Source: Pararhodobacter marinus (lineage in GTDB: Bacteria; Pseudomonadota; Alphaproteobacteria; Rhodobacterales; Rhodobacteraceae). From it: a stretch of 64,000 nucleotides of DNA. Below, one piece after another: positions 24,393 through 33,755 of the stretch. The stretch is taken from assembly GCF_003122215.1 (NCBI RefSeq), contig NZ_QEYD01000017.1, positions 1 through 64,000 of the forward strand, read 5' to 3'. The position numbers were made by a program, and so were the translations under genes. The notes under the pieces were generated by a model. The model was not told where the DNA came from. It saw nothing but the letters and a program-made list of their open reading frames with translations, and did not search any database. How positions within the stretch are numbered: the stretch's first letter is position 1; every line of letters starts with the position of its first letter.

Positions 24393-26240
24393 ATGTCCCA
24401 GACAGCCACAGCCCACGACGACAGCCCCGTCACCGTCCTGACGCCCCTGGCGGATTGCTATGTTCATTCGCTCAACACCCGGACCGAGCCGCCCTCGGCC
24501 GAGATCGAGACCCTGGCCGATTGCATCGCCGATCTCGGCTTGCTGCAGAACCTTGCCGGATGGTTCGACCCGGCCAAGCCCGGAAAAGTCGGCATTGTTG
24601 CCGGCGGGCGGCGCCTGCGGGCGATGATCTTGCTGGCCTCACGCGAAGGCCGGTCGCCCGACGAGACGCGCGTACCGGTCAAGCTCGCACCCGACGAGGG
24701 TACCGCGCGGATCTGGGCCTCGGCCGAGAACACGGCCAGAGCGGCACTGCACCCGGCTGACGAGGTCCGGGCCTATGGCCGCATGGCCGGGAGCGGGTAT
24801 GACGCAAACGCCATAGCTCGCTCTTTCGGGGTCAGCGAGCGGCATGTGCGCCAGCGCCTGAAGCTTGCCCAGCTGCCCCAGCCGGTGCTGGGCGCCCTGC
24901 GCGAGGGCAAGATCAGCCTCGACCAGGCCGGCGCCTTCACCGTCGCCACCAGCCCCGAAGCGGCCGAGGCTGAGCTGCAGCGTGTGCTGGCCTCGCAGTG
25001 GGGCAACGGCGCGGCTGAGATCCGGGGCCGGCTTTCGCGCGCCTCGATCGGGATGCACGATCCGCGCGCCAAGCTGGTGGGCCTCGATGCCTATCGCGCC
25101 GCCGGCGGGACGGTGCTGGAAGATCTCTTCACTGACCAGGTGCAGCTGCTCGATGAGGCGATCCTCGACGAGCTGGTGGAACGGCGCCTGTCCGATGCCG
25201 TCGATTTCAATCTCGCGCGTGGCTGGAAATGGGTCGAGGCGATCGAGGGTTCAGATCGCTTCGATGCCCAACGGAACATGGAGCGGATCTGGCCCCAGCC
25301 TATCGAATTGCCCGAGGCCGACGCGCTCGAACTGGCCGAGCTGCGGGATCGAGCGGGTGAGGAAGAGTTTACCGAAGCCGAGATCGAGCGCATGTATGAG
25401 CTCGAAGAGCGAGAGGCCGGAGACTATTCCGACGAAGATCGCGCCACATCGGGCCTATTCCTCTACGTGGGCCAGGACGGCAAAATCGAAACGCACGGTC
25501 CCTACCGGCGCCGGGAAGATGCCCCCGGCGCTGCGGATGCAGGCGAGAGCGGCGGCGGCGCGGTCAAGGTCGAGGCGAAGGCCTTGCCGAACAACCTGCT
25601 CGAGGACCTCGCGAAGATCCGTCTGGCTGCCCTGCAGCGCCGCGCAGCCGCGCAGACCGAGCTGATGCTTGATATTCTGGCATGGCAGCTGTCGGGCGGA
25701 GTGCGCCCCTACGAGCGGGTGCTGGGGATCTCCGTCGACCGACCGTCGATCGCCCCGGAGAAACCCGAAGGCTTCGAACTCCCCGGGTCGCTGGTGGATC
25801 CCGAGGCGAGCGTGGAAAGCGCCACGCCCGAGCGCTTCGCCGAATTCCGTGCCCTCGGCAAGAAGCAACGCAACGAGGTCCTCACGCGGGCGCTTGGCCG
25901 CTTGCTCATGCCGCACAGTGACATGGCGCCCTGGATCGCAGCGCAGCTGACGCCCGATCCCCGCCAGATCTGGACGCCCACGGCCGCCGGATATCTCGGT
26001 CGCCTGCCGGTGCCGGTGCTGGATCGGCTCTGGGCAGAGCTGGTCCCCGAAGATCGCCGCGAGGGGCTGGAGTTCGACGGCAAGAAGAAAGGCGAGAAGG
26101 CGAAGATCTTGGAGCGCCTGTTCAACGAAGCCGATTTCCGCGAAGCCCTAGGCCTCTCGCGCGACATGAACGCCCGGATCGACGCCTGGCTGCCCGAGCA
26201 GCTGCAATGGCCGAGCGTGGGGGATGAAGGCGATGACTGA
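24393..26240 (+). CDS. ParB/Spo0J-like nuclease-domain protein
   Basis: 615 residues. The N-terminal ParB domain runs from ~residue 15 to 110 with E-I-E-T-L-A-D-C-I-A-D-L-G-L-L-Q-N, G-G-R-R-L-R-A and the E-N-T-A-R box. A KorB-like HTH follows (I-A-R-S-F-G-V-S-E-R-H-V-R-Q-R-L-K). The remaining ~400 residues are helical and acidic. Large ParB-like proteins of this kind are common on alphaproteobacterial prophages and plasmids; there is no ParA beside it, so partition is not proven. Confidence 0.8.
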   Translation: MSQTATAHDDSPVTVLTPLADCYVHSLNTRTEPPSAEIETLADCIADLGLLQNLAGWFDPAKPGKVGIVAGGRRLRAMILLASREGRSPDETRVPVKLAPDEGTARIWASAENTARAALHPADEVRAYGRMAGSGYDANAIARSFGVSERHVRQRLKLAQLPQPVLGALREGKISLDQAGAFTVATSPEAAEAELQRVLASQWGNGAAEIRGRLSRASIGMHDPRAKLVGLDAYRAAGGTVLEDLFTDQVQLLDEAILDELVERRLSDAVDFNLARGWKWVEAIEGSDRFDAQRNMERIWPQPIELPEADALELAELRDRAGEEEFTEAEIERMYELEEREAGDYSDEDRATSGLFLYVGQDGKIETHGPYRRREDAPGAADAGESGGGAVKVEAKALPNNLLEDLAKIRLAALQRRAAAQTELMLDILAWQLSGGVRPYERVLGISVDRPSIAPEKPEGFELPGSLVDPEASVESATPERFAEFRALGKKQRNEVLTRALGRLLMPHSDMAPWIAAQLTPDPRQIWTPTAAGYLGRLPVPVLDRLWAELVPEDRREGLEFDGKKKGEKAKILERLFNEADFREALGLSRDMNARIDAWLPEQLQWPSVGDEGDD

Positions 26241-26511
26241 CGAAAAGCAACAAGTGGGCCGGCTGGCAATGCGCGTCGAAGGCGACTGGTGGGTTGCCTA
26301 TTATGCGTTGCCCGAAACCATGGAGGGCGCCTTGGAACTCGGGCGTATCCGGATGGCGATCGTCGAGGATTGGCAGGCCAAGGAATTGTTCATGTCTCTC
26401 ATGCGGGACGCGGTGACCGCGATCATCCGCGACCGCACCGGAGCCAAGGCCGAATGGCCCGAACCGCATGGGCGGCCGGCGCCGGAGCACGAGCGGGCAG
26501 GGAGGGGGTGA
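26233..26511 (+). CDS. Small phage hypothetical protein
   Basis: 92 residues from [20 protein letters not shown]; an ATG at 26224 would add three residues. It has W-V-A-Y-Y-A-L-P and a helical centre. The start overlaps the ParB-like stop and the end overlaps the zinc-ribbon gene by one base. A short antenna-like beta-hairpin protein is possible; no family is recognised. Confidence 0.6.
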   Translation: MTDEKQQVGRLAMRVEGDWWVAYYALPETMEGALELGRIRMAIVEDWQAKELFMSLMRDAVTAIIRDRTGAKAEWPEPHGRPAPEHERAGRG

Positions 26512-26789
26512 TGCCCGAAGGCCTGACCTGCCCGCGCTGCCACGGCGCCACCACGGTGATCGACTCGCGCGGAACGGTGCTCGGAGATCTCCCGACCATC
26601 CGCCGCCGGCGCCGCTGCGCCAGTTGCGATCACCGTTTCACCACCTACGAGCTGCAGGATGCAGTCATCGCCGCCGTCGAGCAACGCCTTGAGGCGATCG
26701 ACACCCTACGGACGATGGCGCAGCGGCCTGTCACGCTGAAACCTCAGCCACCGCGCCTGCACCTGGCGCATGGACAGGAGGGCACCTGA
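26511..26789 (+). CDS. NrdR-like zinc-ribbon protein without ATP-cone
   Basis: 92 residues. The first ~50 match the NrdR zinc ribbon: C7-P-R-C10, V-I-D-S-R, I-R-R-R-R-R-C36-A-S-C39 and R-F-T-T-Y-E. NrdR's ATP-cone domain is absent; a short helical tail follows instead. NrdR represses ribonucleotide reductase genes, so a phage zinc ribbon could compete for those boxes, but this is inference. A GGAGGGGG ribosome site precedes the ATG. Confidence 0.75.
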   Translation: MPEGLTCPRCHGATTVIDSRGTVLGDLPTIRRRRRCASCDHRFTTYELQDAVIAAVEQRLEAIDTLRTMAQRPVTLKPQPPRLHLAHGQEGT

Positions 26790-26790
26790 C

Positions 26791-26967
26791 ATGGGCGCGC
26801 CGCGTCTCACCAAGGCTCAGATCGAGCGCGCACTCGCGGCCTGGAAGGAGCAGGTGGGCGCGGTAGGGGCCATGCAGGTCATGCCCGACGGTTCGATCCG
26901 CGTCGAGGCGCCGGTTGACCGTACCCCCGAACCAAAGCACGATCCGAGGGAGCCGGAACCGTGGTAG
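26791..26967 (+). CDS. Small integrase-adjacent protein (possible excisionase/recombination partner)
   Basis: 58 residues from MGAPRLTKAQIERALAAWKE. The pattern L-T-K-A-Q-I-E-R-A-L followed by G-S-I-R-V-E-A-P also appears in the small gene next to the prophage 2 integrase. It overlaps the integrase by 7 bp. The pairing with integrases suggests a directionality or regulatory factor, not shown. Confidence 0.55.
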   Translation: MGAPRLTKAQIERALAAWKEQVGAVGAMQVMPDGSIRVEAPVDRTPEPKHDPREPEPW

Positions 26968-28004
26968 ATGACATGCGCCTGAAATATGTGACGACTGAAC
27001 GCCTGCCATCGGGGGCGACGCGATACCGGTTCCGGCGCAACGGCAAGGTCACGACACTACGGGGCGAACCCGGCAGCCGGGAGTTCCATGAACACTACGC
27101 CGCGTTGATCGATGGTGTTCCGGTGGTGCCGATGAAAGCGGTGCGGGGATCCGTCGAATGGCTGGTCGGGCTTTTCCTGGAAGATCTGGAGCGAAAAGTT
27201 GCCGCGCGGCTGGCGTCACCCCTGACTCTGAAAGGCAAGCGGCATCATCTAGGGCGGCTCGTCGAGGAGTACGGCCCGAAGAGTGCAGAGATGCCGCGCT
27301 CGGCCGTCATCAAACTCGCGGACAAATACGCGGCCACCCCGGGCGCGGCCGACAATCTGATCAAGGGAATATCCGGGCTCTATATCTGGGCGATCCAGCG
27401 CGAATACGTCCAGTGCGACAACCCGGCGCGGGGTGTCAAACGTATGACCCGCAAGACCAAGGGATTTGCGCCCTGGACCGCTGAAGATATTGCGCAGTTT
27501 CTGGCTTTCCACGCCCCGGGCACCACGGCCAGGCGCACGCTGATGCTCGCGGCGTGCACGACGGCCCGGCGCGGGGACTTGTGTCAGATCGGGCGACAGC
27601 ACGAGGTCACGCGCGGGGGCAGGAAGTGGCTGCGCTGGGAACAGAACAAGGCCCCGCACGAGATCGTCGAGATGCCTATGTCCCGGGCGCTGCTGGCCGA
27701 CCTGGCCGGCCATGGCAACATGACGTACATCCTGACGAGCTACGGGGCACCCTACAGCGCGGCCGGCCTCGGGAACGCTTTCCGGAAGTGGGCCGACGAT
27801 GCCGGTCTGAAGGGTCGCAGCTTGCACGGCGTCAGGAAGGGCGTGGCCGCCATGCTGACCGCATCCGGCGCGACATCGGCCGAGATCGACGTGTTGCTCG
27901 GCCATGAAATGGGAAGTCCGGAGACGAAGGTTTACGTCCGCAGCGCTGCCCGCGCAGGCCTCGCTGAGACCGTCGTCGACCGCATCGATGCGATGCTCGG
28001 ATAG
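26961..28004 (+). CDS. Tyrosine recombinase integrase of prophage 1
   Basis: 347 residues from GTG 26961 (ATG 26973 is an alternative). The N-terminal arm domain is followed by a core-binding helix bundle and a catalytic domain with T-T-A-R-R-G-D-L (Arg I), L-H-G-V-R-K-G (His-x-x-Arg), L-G-H-E-M-G and the nucleophile in K-V-Y-V-R. All canonical residues are present, so it should be active. The gene ends 90 bp from the tRNA-Leu 3' end. Confidence 0.9.
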   Translation: MVDDMRLKYVTTERLPSGATRYRFRRNGKVTTLRGEPGSREFHEHYAALIDGVPVVPMKAVRGSVEWLVGLFLEDLERKVAARLASPLTLKGKRHHLGRLVEEYGPKSAEMPRSAVIKLADKYAATPGAADNLIKGISGLYIWAIQREYVQCDNPARGVKRMTRKTKGFAPWTAEDIAQFLAFHAPGTTARRTLMLAACTTARRGDLCQIGRQHEVTRGGRKWLRWEQNKAPHEIVEMPMSRALLADLAGHGNMTYILTSYGAPYSAAGLGNAFRKWADDAGLKGRSLHGVRKGVAAMLTASGATSAEIDVLLGHEMGSPETKVYVRSAARAGLAETVVDRIDAMLG

Positions 28005-28006
28005 CA

Positions 28007-28044
28007 AAAGTGTACCACGCCTGAGACGCAAAGTGTACCACGCC
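28007..28044. repeat. Direct repeats AAAGTGTACCACGCC between integrase and tRNA-Leu
   Basis: Exact copies at 28007-28021 and 28030-28044, 23 bp apart, in the 90-bp gap between the integrase stop and the attachment tRNA. Spacing and place fit integrase arm-type binding sites. Confidence 0.6.
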
Positions 28045-28094
28045 GAAAATTGCTCAATGAAACCAAGGCAAGTTCACTAAGCGTTCATGCAGGG

Positions 28095-28180
28095 TGGTAG
28101 CCGCTGTGGGACTCGAACCCACACGCCCATCCGGGCAACGGATTTTAAGTCCGGTCTGTCTACCATTCCAGCAAGCGGCC
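28095..28180 (-). tRNA. tRNA-Leu(UAA), prophage 1 attachment gene
   Basis: Minus strand. A 7-bp acceptor stem closes with a G-U pair, the anticodon loop has TAA, a class II long variable arm (CCC GGAT GGG) follows, then T-arm TGTGG-GTTCGAGT-CCACA, and an encoded CCA. The tRNA 3' end faces the integrase, so prophage 1 integrated at the tRNA 3' end and regenerated it. The second att copy must lie left of position 1. Confidence 0.93.
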
Positions 28181-28390
28181 TAACCGTTTTCTTTCAACAC
28201 TTCGGTGCCGAGGTTGCAAGGTGCAAGTTCCGGGTGGCGTGGGCGAAGTGCCGGGGCAGGCAGAAACGCAGGCCTTGAGACCCGTGGGGAGTGTGGACAG
28301 GTTGGAACGGGCGAACGGGGTATCGTCCCGGACCCCGCGTGTGCCGGATGGCTGGCCGTGGCACTTGGGGCGGATGCCTTCCGACGTGCC
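28181..28390. other. Intergenic region upstream of tRNA-Leu
   Basis: 210 bp between the tRNA-Leu 5' end and a small minus-strand ORF. The tRNA promoter should lie here on the minus strand; I find only weak -35/-10 resemblance and no gene. Confidence 0.5.
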
Positions 28391-28561
28391 TCAATCGGGG
28401 TCTGGAGGCGTCCCAGAAATCGCGGGCGGGTGTGTCGGGCGCCGGGGGATAAGGCGTTCGGGATAGGACGCGGTGGCAGGATCCGGCTTGGTGACCAGCG
28501 CCAGTTCGGCCTCCAGTCGCGCGGTCAGTTGCCGGGCGGCGATATCGTCGGATGAGGCCAT
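28391..28561 (-). CDS. Possible small hypothetical protein
   Basis: 56 residues from MASSDDIAARQLTARLEAEL, helical N-terminal half, then Pro/Thr-rich. The composition is consistent with a real alphaproteobacterial small protein, but there is no domain and only a moderate ribosome site. Confidence 0.35.
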   Translation of the reverse strand: MASSDDIAARQLTARLEAELALVTKPDPATASYPERLIPRRPTHPPAISGTPPDPD

Positions 28562-29042
28562 TGCGCAGCGTTCTCCTACCTCCTGGGGCGGGCCCGCAGG
28601 CCGCGCTGCGGCCAAGCGGCGTTTCGGACGAAACTCTCCGCCCGCTCGAAACTCAGGCCCCCTGTTGCCCGTGACCCGCCCGTTCCAGCGTCGGCGGTTC
28701 CAGCGTCAGCGCACGGGCCCGGAGGGCGGGACAACAGCGCCCGGATGGCGGATCGCTGCCTTCCGGATTATCCATAACTGAAATGTGGATTTCCGCTCTT
28801 GGCGAGTCAAGCATCCTCTCGTCCCGTCTCGGAAACGCCATTCTTCGCCGTTTCGGGCGGCCCTGCGCCCGAGGCCGACGAGGATGAAGAAACCCCTGCG
28901 CGGAAACGCGCGGACCGGCATTCCCGCAGTTCCCCAGACGCCCCGCGCGGCAGATCCTGCTGCGACGTGGCGTCCTGCCGCTGGTCTCTTGACCGCCCCG
29001 AAGCAGGGGTTAGGCATAGAGCAGACAAAGGGAGGACCCTCT
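28562..29042. other. 480-bp intergenic region before the acyl-CoA synthetase gene
   Basis: No supported gene; the open frames here are GC-rich shadows with poor codon use. A short direct repeat GTTCCAGCGTC occurs twice near 28683-28710. A GGGAGGAC ribosome site for the next gene lies at 29030-29037. Confidence 0.5.
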
Positions 29043-30686
29043 ATGCTTGGTCAGATGATGAGCCAGCCGCTGCTGATTTCCAGCCTGCTGGTGCATGCCG
29101 AACGCCACCACGGCAACCGCGAGATCGTCACGCGCCGCCCCGAGGGCGATATCCACCGCACGACCTGGAAGGGCGTCTCCAAGCGTTCGCGCCAGCTTGC
29201 CAATGCGCTCGAAGGAATGGGACTAAAGGCCACGCAGCGCGTCGGCACGCTGGCCTGGAATACCGACCGCCATCTCGAACTCTATTACGGGGCCTCGGGC
29301 GCGGGCATGGTGCTGCACACGCTCAACCCACGGCTGCATCCCGATCAGCTGGTCTGGATCGCCGACAATGCGGGCGACCAGGCGATGTTCTTCGACCTGC
29401 AATTCCTGCCGCTGATCGAGGCGACGGCGCATCGCTACGAATCGGTCAAGCATTTCATCCTGATGTCCGACCGCGCGCATATGCCGGCCGAGACGAAGAT
29501 CCCCAACCTTCAATGCTATGAAGAGCTGATCGAAAGCGCATCGGACACCTATGACTGGCCGCAATTCGACGAAAATCAGGCCTCGTCGTTGTGCTACACG
29601 TCGGGGACCACGGGCAACCCAAAGGGGGTGCTCTATTCCCACCGCTCGACAGTGCTGCATGCCTATGCGGCGGTCGCGCCCGACGCGCTGAACCTGTCGT
29701 CGCGCGACGCGGTCCTGCCGGTGGTGCCGATGTTCCACGTCAACGCCTGGGGCCTGCCCTATTCGGCGGCGATGGCGGGGGCGAAGCTGGTCTTCCCGGG
29801 GCCGGGCATGGACGGGAAATCGCTCTATGACCTGTTCGAGGCCGAGGGCGTCACCGTCTCGGCTGGCGTGCCGACCGTCTGGCAGGGGCTTCTGGCGCAT
29901 GTCGAGGCCGAGGGCGCGCGCTTCTCGACGATGAAACGCACGGTCATCGGCGGTTCGGCCTGTCCGCCCGCCATGCTGCGCGCTTTCGACGAGACATATG
30001 GCGTGCAGGTTCTCCATGCCTGGGGCATGACCGAGATGTCGCCCCTGGGCACGGTCTGCACGCTGAAAGGCGGGCAGGAGGATCTGGACGGCGACGCCCG
30101 TTTCGCCGTGCTGTCGAAACAGGGCCGGGCGATCTTCGGCGTCGACATGAAGATCGTCGGCCCCGATGGCGAGGAACTGCCCTGGGACGGCAAGACCTCG
30201 GGCGAGCTTCTGGTACGCGGGCCGTGGATCGTCGACAGCTATTACAACCGCCATGGCGACGATATCCTGCGCTTCGACAAGGCGGGGCTCGGCTGGTTCC
30301 CCACGGGCGACGTCTCGGTCATCGACCCCGACGGCTTCATGCAGATCACCGACCGCACCAAGGACGTGATCAAGTCGGGCGGGGAGTGGATCTCGTCCAT
30401 CGATCTGGAAAACATCGCGATGGGCCATCCCGGCGTCGCCATGGCCGCCTGCATCGCCGCCTATCATCCGAAATGGGACGAGCGCCCGCTTCTGGTGGTG
30501 ATGAAGAAACCCGGCGCCGAGGTGACGAAGGACGATATCCTCGGCTATCTCGAGGGCAAGATCGCCAAGTTCTGGACGCCCGACGACGTGGTCTTCGTCG
30601 ACCAGATCCCGCTGGGGGCGACCGGCAAGATGCAGAAGAACAAGCTGCGCGAAGAGTTCAAGGATTACAACCTGCCGACGATTTAG
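29043..30686 (+). CDS. Fatty-acyl-CoA synthetase (AMP-binding, FadD/AlkK-like)
   Basis: 547 residues from [20 protein letters not shown]; the start was chosen for GGGAGGAC upstream, and 258 bp of open frame further upstream lacks coding character. The AMP-binding signature [11 protein letters not shown] lies near residue 190. The A8 motif G-W-F-P-T-G-D-V and [13 protein letters not shown] are near 420-455, and C-terminal [10 protein letters not shown] holds the catalytic lysine. It activates medium/long-chain fatty acids to CoA thioesters in the cytoplasm. Confidence 0.9.
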   Translation: MLGQMMSQPLLISSLLVHAERHHGNREIVTRRPEGDIHRTTWKGVSKRSRQLANALEGMGLKATQRVGTLAWNTDRHLELYYGASGAGMVLHTLNPRLHPDQLVWIADNAGDQAMFFDLQFLPLIEATAHRYESVKHFILMSDRAHMPAETKIPNLQCYEELIESASDTYDWPQFDENQASSLCYTSGTTGNPKGVLYSHRSTVLHAYAAVAPDALNLSSRDAVLPVVPMFHVNAWGLPYSAAMAGAKLVFPGPGMDGKSLYDLFEAEGVTVSAGVPTVWQGLLAHVEAEGARFSTMKRTVIGGSACPPAMLRAFDETYGVQVLHAWGMTEMSPLGTVCTLKGGQEDLDGDARFAVLSKQGRAIFGVDMKIVGPDGEELPWDGKTSGELLVRGPWIVDSYYNRHGDDILRFDKAGLGWFPTGDVSVIDPDGFMQITDRTKDVIKSGGEWISSIDLENIAMGHPGVAMAACIAAYHPKWDERPLLVVMKKPGAEVTKDDILGYLEGKIAKFWTPDDVVFVDQIPLGATGKMQKNKLREEFKDYNLPTI

Positions 30687-30701
30687 GTTTCGGGCGGCGC
30701 G

Positions 30702-30856
30702 AGGGGGCTGTCTGCCCCCTCTTGGCCTGCGGCCAATTCACCCCCGAGGATATTTTCAGAACAAAGACGCGCAGGGTTAACAAAAGCTGAAGGCCCCGTC
30801 TTTGTTCCCTAAATATCCTCGGGGGGATCCAAGGGGGGCAGACAGCCCCCCTTGGC
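30702..30856. repeat. Long inverted repeat between convergent genes (bidirectional terminator, CCCCCGAGGATATTT type)
   Basis: Left arm 30702-30768 and right arm 30797-30856 share, inverted, GGGGCTGTCTGCCCCC, CCCCCGAGGATATTT and GAACAAAGACG in the same order. Each arm also contains its own GC hairpin. It lies between the convergent acyl-CoA synthetase and exonuclease genes and can serve as a terminator for both. The GAGGATATTT motif recurs in Rhodobacteraceae intergenic regions. Confidence 0.8.
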
Positions 30857-30881
30857 CGCGTTTCGCCACGGGCGCGCGGTT

Positions 30882-32501
30882 TCAGTCCGGGTGGCTGTCT
30901 TGCCAGTCTTCGAGCGCTGCACGCAGCCGTCGGATCAGCACGGCGCGGCGTTTTTCGTCGCCGGCGCCGGTCAGGGCCTCGTTCAGGTCGAGGAACAGGG
31001 TCGACACGTCGTTATGCCAATCAAGGCGCGCCACCGCGTCGGGGCGCAGCCGGGGCGGGGGGCGGCGCGGGTTGTCGGGCAGGGATTGAGGCCCGGCCGG
31101 CGTCAGGGTGAAGCCTTCGTCCAGCACCGGCCGCAGAACAGGCAGGGGCGACAGCGCGTCGGTTTCGGCCCGTGCCAGCGCCTCCATCGCCGGGGGCTCG
31201 CCATGGGTCAGGAACAGCGCCTGCCGGATCGGTCCCCTTGCGGCGATCCAGGCCTGCAGTTCCGGCCCGTCGGCATGGCCGGAATAGAGATCCATCGACC
31301 GGATCCGCGCCCGGACCTCAATCGGTTCGCCATGGATGCGCACGCGTGTCGCGCCGTCGAGCAGGATGCGTCCCAGCGTGCCCTGCGCCTGATAGCCCGC
31401 CATCATCACCGTTGCGGCCTCGGACCACAGCCAGCGTTTCAGCCGGTGGCGGATGCGCCCCGCCTCGCACATGCCCGAGGCGGCAATGACGATGTGAAAC
31501 CCTTCGACATCGTCGAGGCGTTTTGAGTCTTCGACATCCTGCGTGACATGCAGCCAGGGCGCGTGCACCGCGCGGCTCAGCGCGCGGCCATGATCCAGAA
31601 GCCCGTGGTGGCGGTCGAAGATCTCGGTCGCGCGCGCGGCCAGCGGACTGTCCAGATAGACCGGGACTTCGGGCAACGTGCCGTCCTCGAACAGCCGTGC
31701 CAGGTCGGCGATAAGCTCCTGCGCGCGTTCGACCGCGAAAGAGGGGATCAGCAGCACGCCATCGGGGCGCATCGCCGCGCGGATCTCTTCGCCCAGAAGC
31801 GCGCGGCGGACCTCGTCAGAGGCCGACAGCCGGTCGGTATCGCCATAGGTGCTTTCGCAGATCACGTAATCCAGCCCCGACGGCCCCTCGGGATCGGGAT
31901 GCAGAAGCTTGAAGGCCGGGCCGATATCGCCCGAGAACAACAGCCGCATCGGGTCGCGGTGGCCGGGGATCATCACCTCGATCTCGACCGAGGCCGAGCC
32001 CAGCATGTGCCCCGCGTTCCAGAACCGCGCGCGGGTGCCGGGCAGGACGGGGATCCAGTCGCCGTAATCGGCGCCGCGAAACTGCGCCAGCGTGCGCTCG
32101 ACATCCTCGCCGTCATAGATCGGTGTCACCGTCTCGCGGTTCCAGCGGGCGCGGCGGCGGTTCAACTGCTTCACTTCGAGCGCCTGAATATGGGCGGCAT
32201 CGGGCAGCATGACGCTGCACAGATCGGCGCTGGCACGGGTGGCGTGGATCGGCCCGGCGAAGCCCGCGCGCACCAGCTTCGGCAGCAGCCCGGAATGGTC
32301 GATATGGGCGTGCGTCAGCAGCACGGCGTCGATCTTCGTCGCGTCGAAGGGGAAGGGGCGGTAATTCAGCTCTTTCTCGGTCTTCGAACCCTGCACCATC
32401 CCGCAATCGATCAGCAGCGTGCCGGTCGCCGTTTCCAGCCGGAAGCACGAGCCGGTCACCGCGCGGGCGGCGCCGTGGAAGGTCAGGATGGGGAATGTCA
32501 T
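30882..32501 (-). CDS. Metallo-beta-lactamase fold RNA exonuclease (beta-CASP, KH-less)
   Basis: 539 residues from ATG 32501, with GGAGGTG upstream. The zinc-binding H-x-H-x-D-H is T-H-A-H-I-D-H (residues 63-69). It is followed by the beta-CASP part with S-T-Y-G-D-T and F-A-V-E-R-A-Q-E, and the RNA-specificity motifs A-A-S-G-M-C-E-A-G-R-I and S-G-H-A-D. It probably acts in RNA maturation or decay. A separate C-terminal ~75-residue helical tail is present. Confidence 0.9.
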   Translation of the reverse strand: MTFPILTFHGAARAVTGSCFRLETATGTLLIDCGMVQGSKTEKELNYRPFPFDATKIDAVLLTHAHIDHSGLLPKLVRAGFAGPIHATRASADLCSVMLPDAAHIQALEVKQLNRRRARWNRETVTPIYDGEDVERTLAQFRGADYGDWIPVLPGTRARFWNAGHMLGSASVEIEVMIPGHRDPMRLLFSGDIGPAFKLLHPDPEGPSGLDYVICESTYGDTDRLSASDEVRRALLGEEIRAAMRPDGVLLIPSFAVERAQELIADLARLFEDGTLPEVPVYLDSPLAARATEIFDRHHGLLDHGRALSRAVHAPWLHVTQDVEDSKRLDDVEGFHIVIAASGMCEAGRIRHRLKRWLWSEAATVMMAGYQAQGTLGRILLDGATRVRIHGEPIEVRARIRSMDLYSGHADGPELQAWIAARGPIRQALFLTHGEPPAMEALARAETDALSPLPVLRPVLDEGFTLTPAGPQSLPDNPRRPPPRLRPDAVARLDWHNDVSTLFLDLNEALTGAGDEKRRAVLIRRLRAALEDWQDSHPD

Positions 32502-32551
32502 GCGGGCACCTCCGGCCTGCATCCTCGCGCTCAAGCGCCCGCCGCGCAACG

Positions 32552-32575
32552 AAAAACCCCGGCGCGGGGCCGGGG
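32552..32575 (-). terminator. Intrinsic terminator after the phosphoribosyltransferase gene
   Basis: Leftward reading CCCCGG-ccccgcg-CCGGGG followed by TTTTT, 26 bp past the end of the upstream gene and before the exonuclease start. Confidence 0.85.
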
Positions 32576-32600
32576 TCTCAGACGATGGGGCAGGGGATGC

Positions 32601-33119
32601 TCAGTCGCGGCCGCGATAGGGCTCGACATATTGCAGCGCCATGTCCCACGGGAAGAAGATCCACGTGTCCTGGCTCACGCCTGTGATGAAGGTGTCGGTC
32701 TGCTTCTCGCCCTCGGGCTTGGCATAGACGCAGGCGAAATGCGCCTTCGGGTAAAGCTTGCGCACCAGTTCCAGCGTCTTGCCGGTATCCACCAGATCGT
32801 CGACGATCAGGATGCCTTCGCCGTCGCCCATCATCTCAGCATCGGGCGACTTGATGACCTGCGCTTCGCGGCGCATGTCTTCCTTGCCGCCGCCGGAATG
32901 ATAGGACTTCACGCTGATCGTATCGACCGTGCGGATGTCGAGCTCGCGCGAGACGATCATCGCGGGGGCCATGCCGCCACGGGTGATGGCGACGACGGCG
33001 CGCCAGTTGCCGTCTTCGGGGCCGCGGCCCTGCAGGCGCCAGGCCAGCGCGCGGGCGTCGCGATGGAGCTGGTCCCAGCTGACATGGAAGCCTTTTTCAT
33101 GCGGCAGGCGGTCGTTCAT
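32601..33119 (-). CDS. gpt: Xanthine-guanine phosphoribosyltransferase
   Basis: 172 residues from [20 protein letters not shown], with AAGGAGA upstream. The PRPP loop [14 protein letters not shown] and the I-T-R-G-G-M-A-P-A segment fit XGPRT, a cytoplasmic/peripheral enzyme that salvages xanthine and guanine. Enterobacterial Gpt is 152 residues; the alphaproteobacterial form is slightly longer. It lies 11 bp from the LysE-type gene. Confidence 0.9.
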   Translation of the reverse strand: MNDRLPHEKGFHVSWDQLHRDARALAWRLQGRGPEDGNWRAVVAITRGGMAPAMIVSRELDIRTVDTISVKSYHSGGGKEDMRREAQVIKSPDAEMMGDGEGILIVDDLVDTGKTLELVRKLYPKAHFACVYAKPEGEKQTDTFITGVSQDTWIFFPWDMALQYVEPYRGRD

Positions 33120-33130
33120 CGATGTCTCCT

Positions 33131-33742
33131 TCAGCGGGATAGCAGCAGGCGCAGGCCCAGGGCGCCCAGAACCACGCCGGCAATGCGGTCGATCCAGAGC
33201 TTGGCGCGCAGATAGCCCGCGCGCGCGGCGGGATGCGAGAGGGTCAGGGCGATCAGGGCATAACCCAGAAGTTCCAGCAGGAAATGCGCGGCGATCACCA
33301 TCGCGCCGTCGCGCAGGCCCAGACCGGCGGGGAAGATCACCACCAGGACGGCGCCCGCGAACAGGACCGATTTCGGATTGCCCAGATTGACCAGCATTCC
33401 CGACACGAACGCCCGGCCCCAGCGACGGCGCCCGGCGCGGCCCTCGCCCAGGGGGGCGCCGGCGTCCCGCCAGAGATGGAAGGCGATCCAGATCAGGTAC
33501 AGCGCGCCCGCCAGTTTCATCGCCCCGAAGGCCCAGGGCGCCAGCGCGAAGAGCGCGCTGAGCCCCGTCAGGGCGGCCAGCGTCCAGCACGCGGCGATCA
33601 GTCCCAGCCCGGCGCCGGTGGCGATGCCCGCGCCCAGCCCGCCGGTCAGCGTGTTGCGCATGGCCAGAAGCATGGCGGGTCCCGGCACCGCGAAGGCGGC
33701 GCCGAGGGTCAGGACGAAGGTGAGAAGCTGGGCGCCGGTCAT
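33131..33742 (-). CDS. LysE/RhtB-family amino-acid exporter
   Basis: 203 residues from [20 protein letters not shown]. Six predicted membrane segments, with the family signature A-V-P-G-P-A-M-L-L near the N-terminus and N-P-K-S-V-L-F in the middle. It probably exports an amino acid or homoserine-like metabolite across the inner membrane; the substrate is unknown. It is close to fabI upstream and gpt downstream on the same strand. Confidence 0.85.
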   Translation of the reverse strand: MTGAQLLTFVLTLGAAFAVPGPAMLLAMRNTLTGGLGAGIATGAGLGLIAACWTLAALTGLSALFALAPWAFGAMKLAGALYLIWIAFHLWRDAGAPLGEGRAGRRRWGRAFVSGMLVNLGNPKSVLFAGAVLVVIFPAGLGLRDGAMVIAAHFLLELLGYALIALTLSHPAARAGYLRAKLWIDRIAGVVLGALGLRLLLSR

Positions 33743-33755
33743 CGCGGAGCGCCCG

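Larger units (their letters stand above)
1..28094. mobile_element. Prophage 1 (lambdoid siphovirus type, left end outside window)
   Basis: A contiguous phage genome: integrase beside tRNA-Leu at the right end, a repressor/cro switch in the middle, replication genes, then a lambda-ordered packaging, head and tail block that runs off the left window edge. The order Nu1-A-W-B-C-D-E-FII-U-V-G/GT-H matches lambda. Host lysis and tail-tip genes and the distal attachment site are not in the window. The right boundary is inferred from the tRNA 3' end. Confidence 0.93.

Noticed and set aside
1-28094. Search for the left att site of prophage 1 (tRNA-Leu 3' fragment)
   Set aside because: No copy noticed in the window; structural genes reach position 1, so the site should lie outside.
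28785-29042. In-frame upstream extension of the acyl-CoA synthetase
   Set aside because: Arg/Pro-rich with no homologous character; the ribosome site and family N-terminus begin at 29043.
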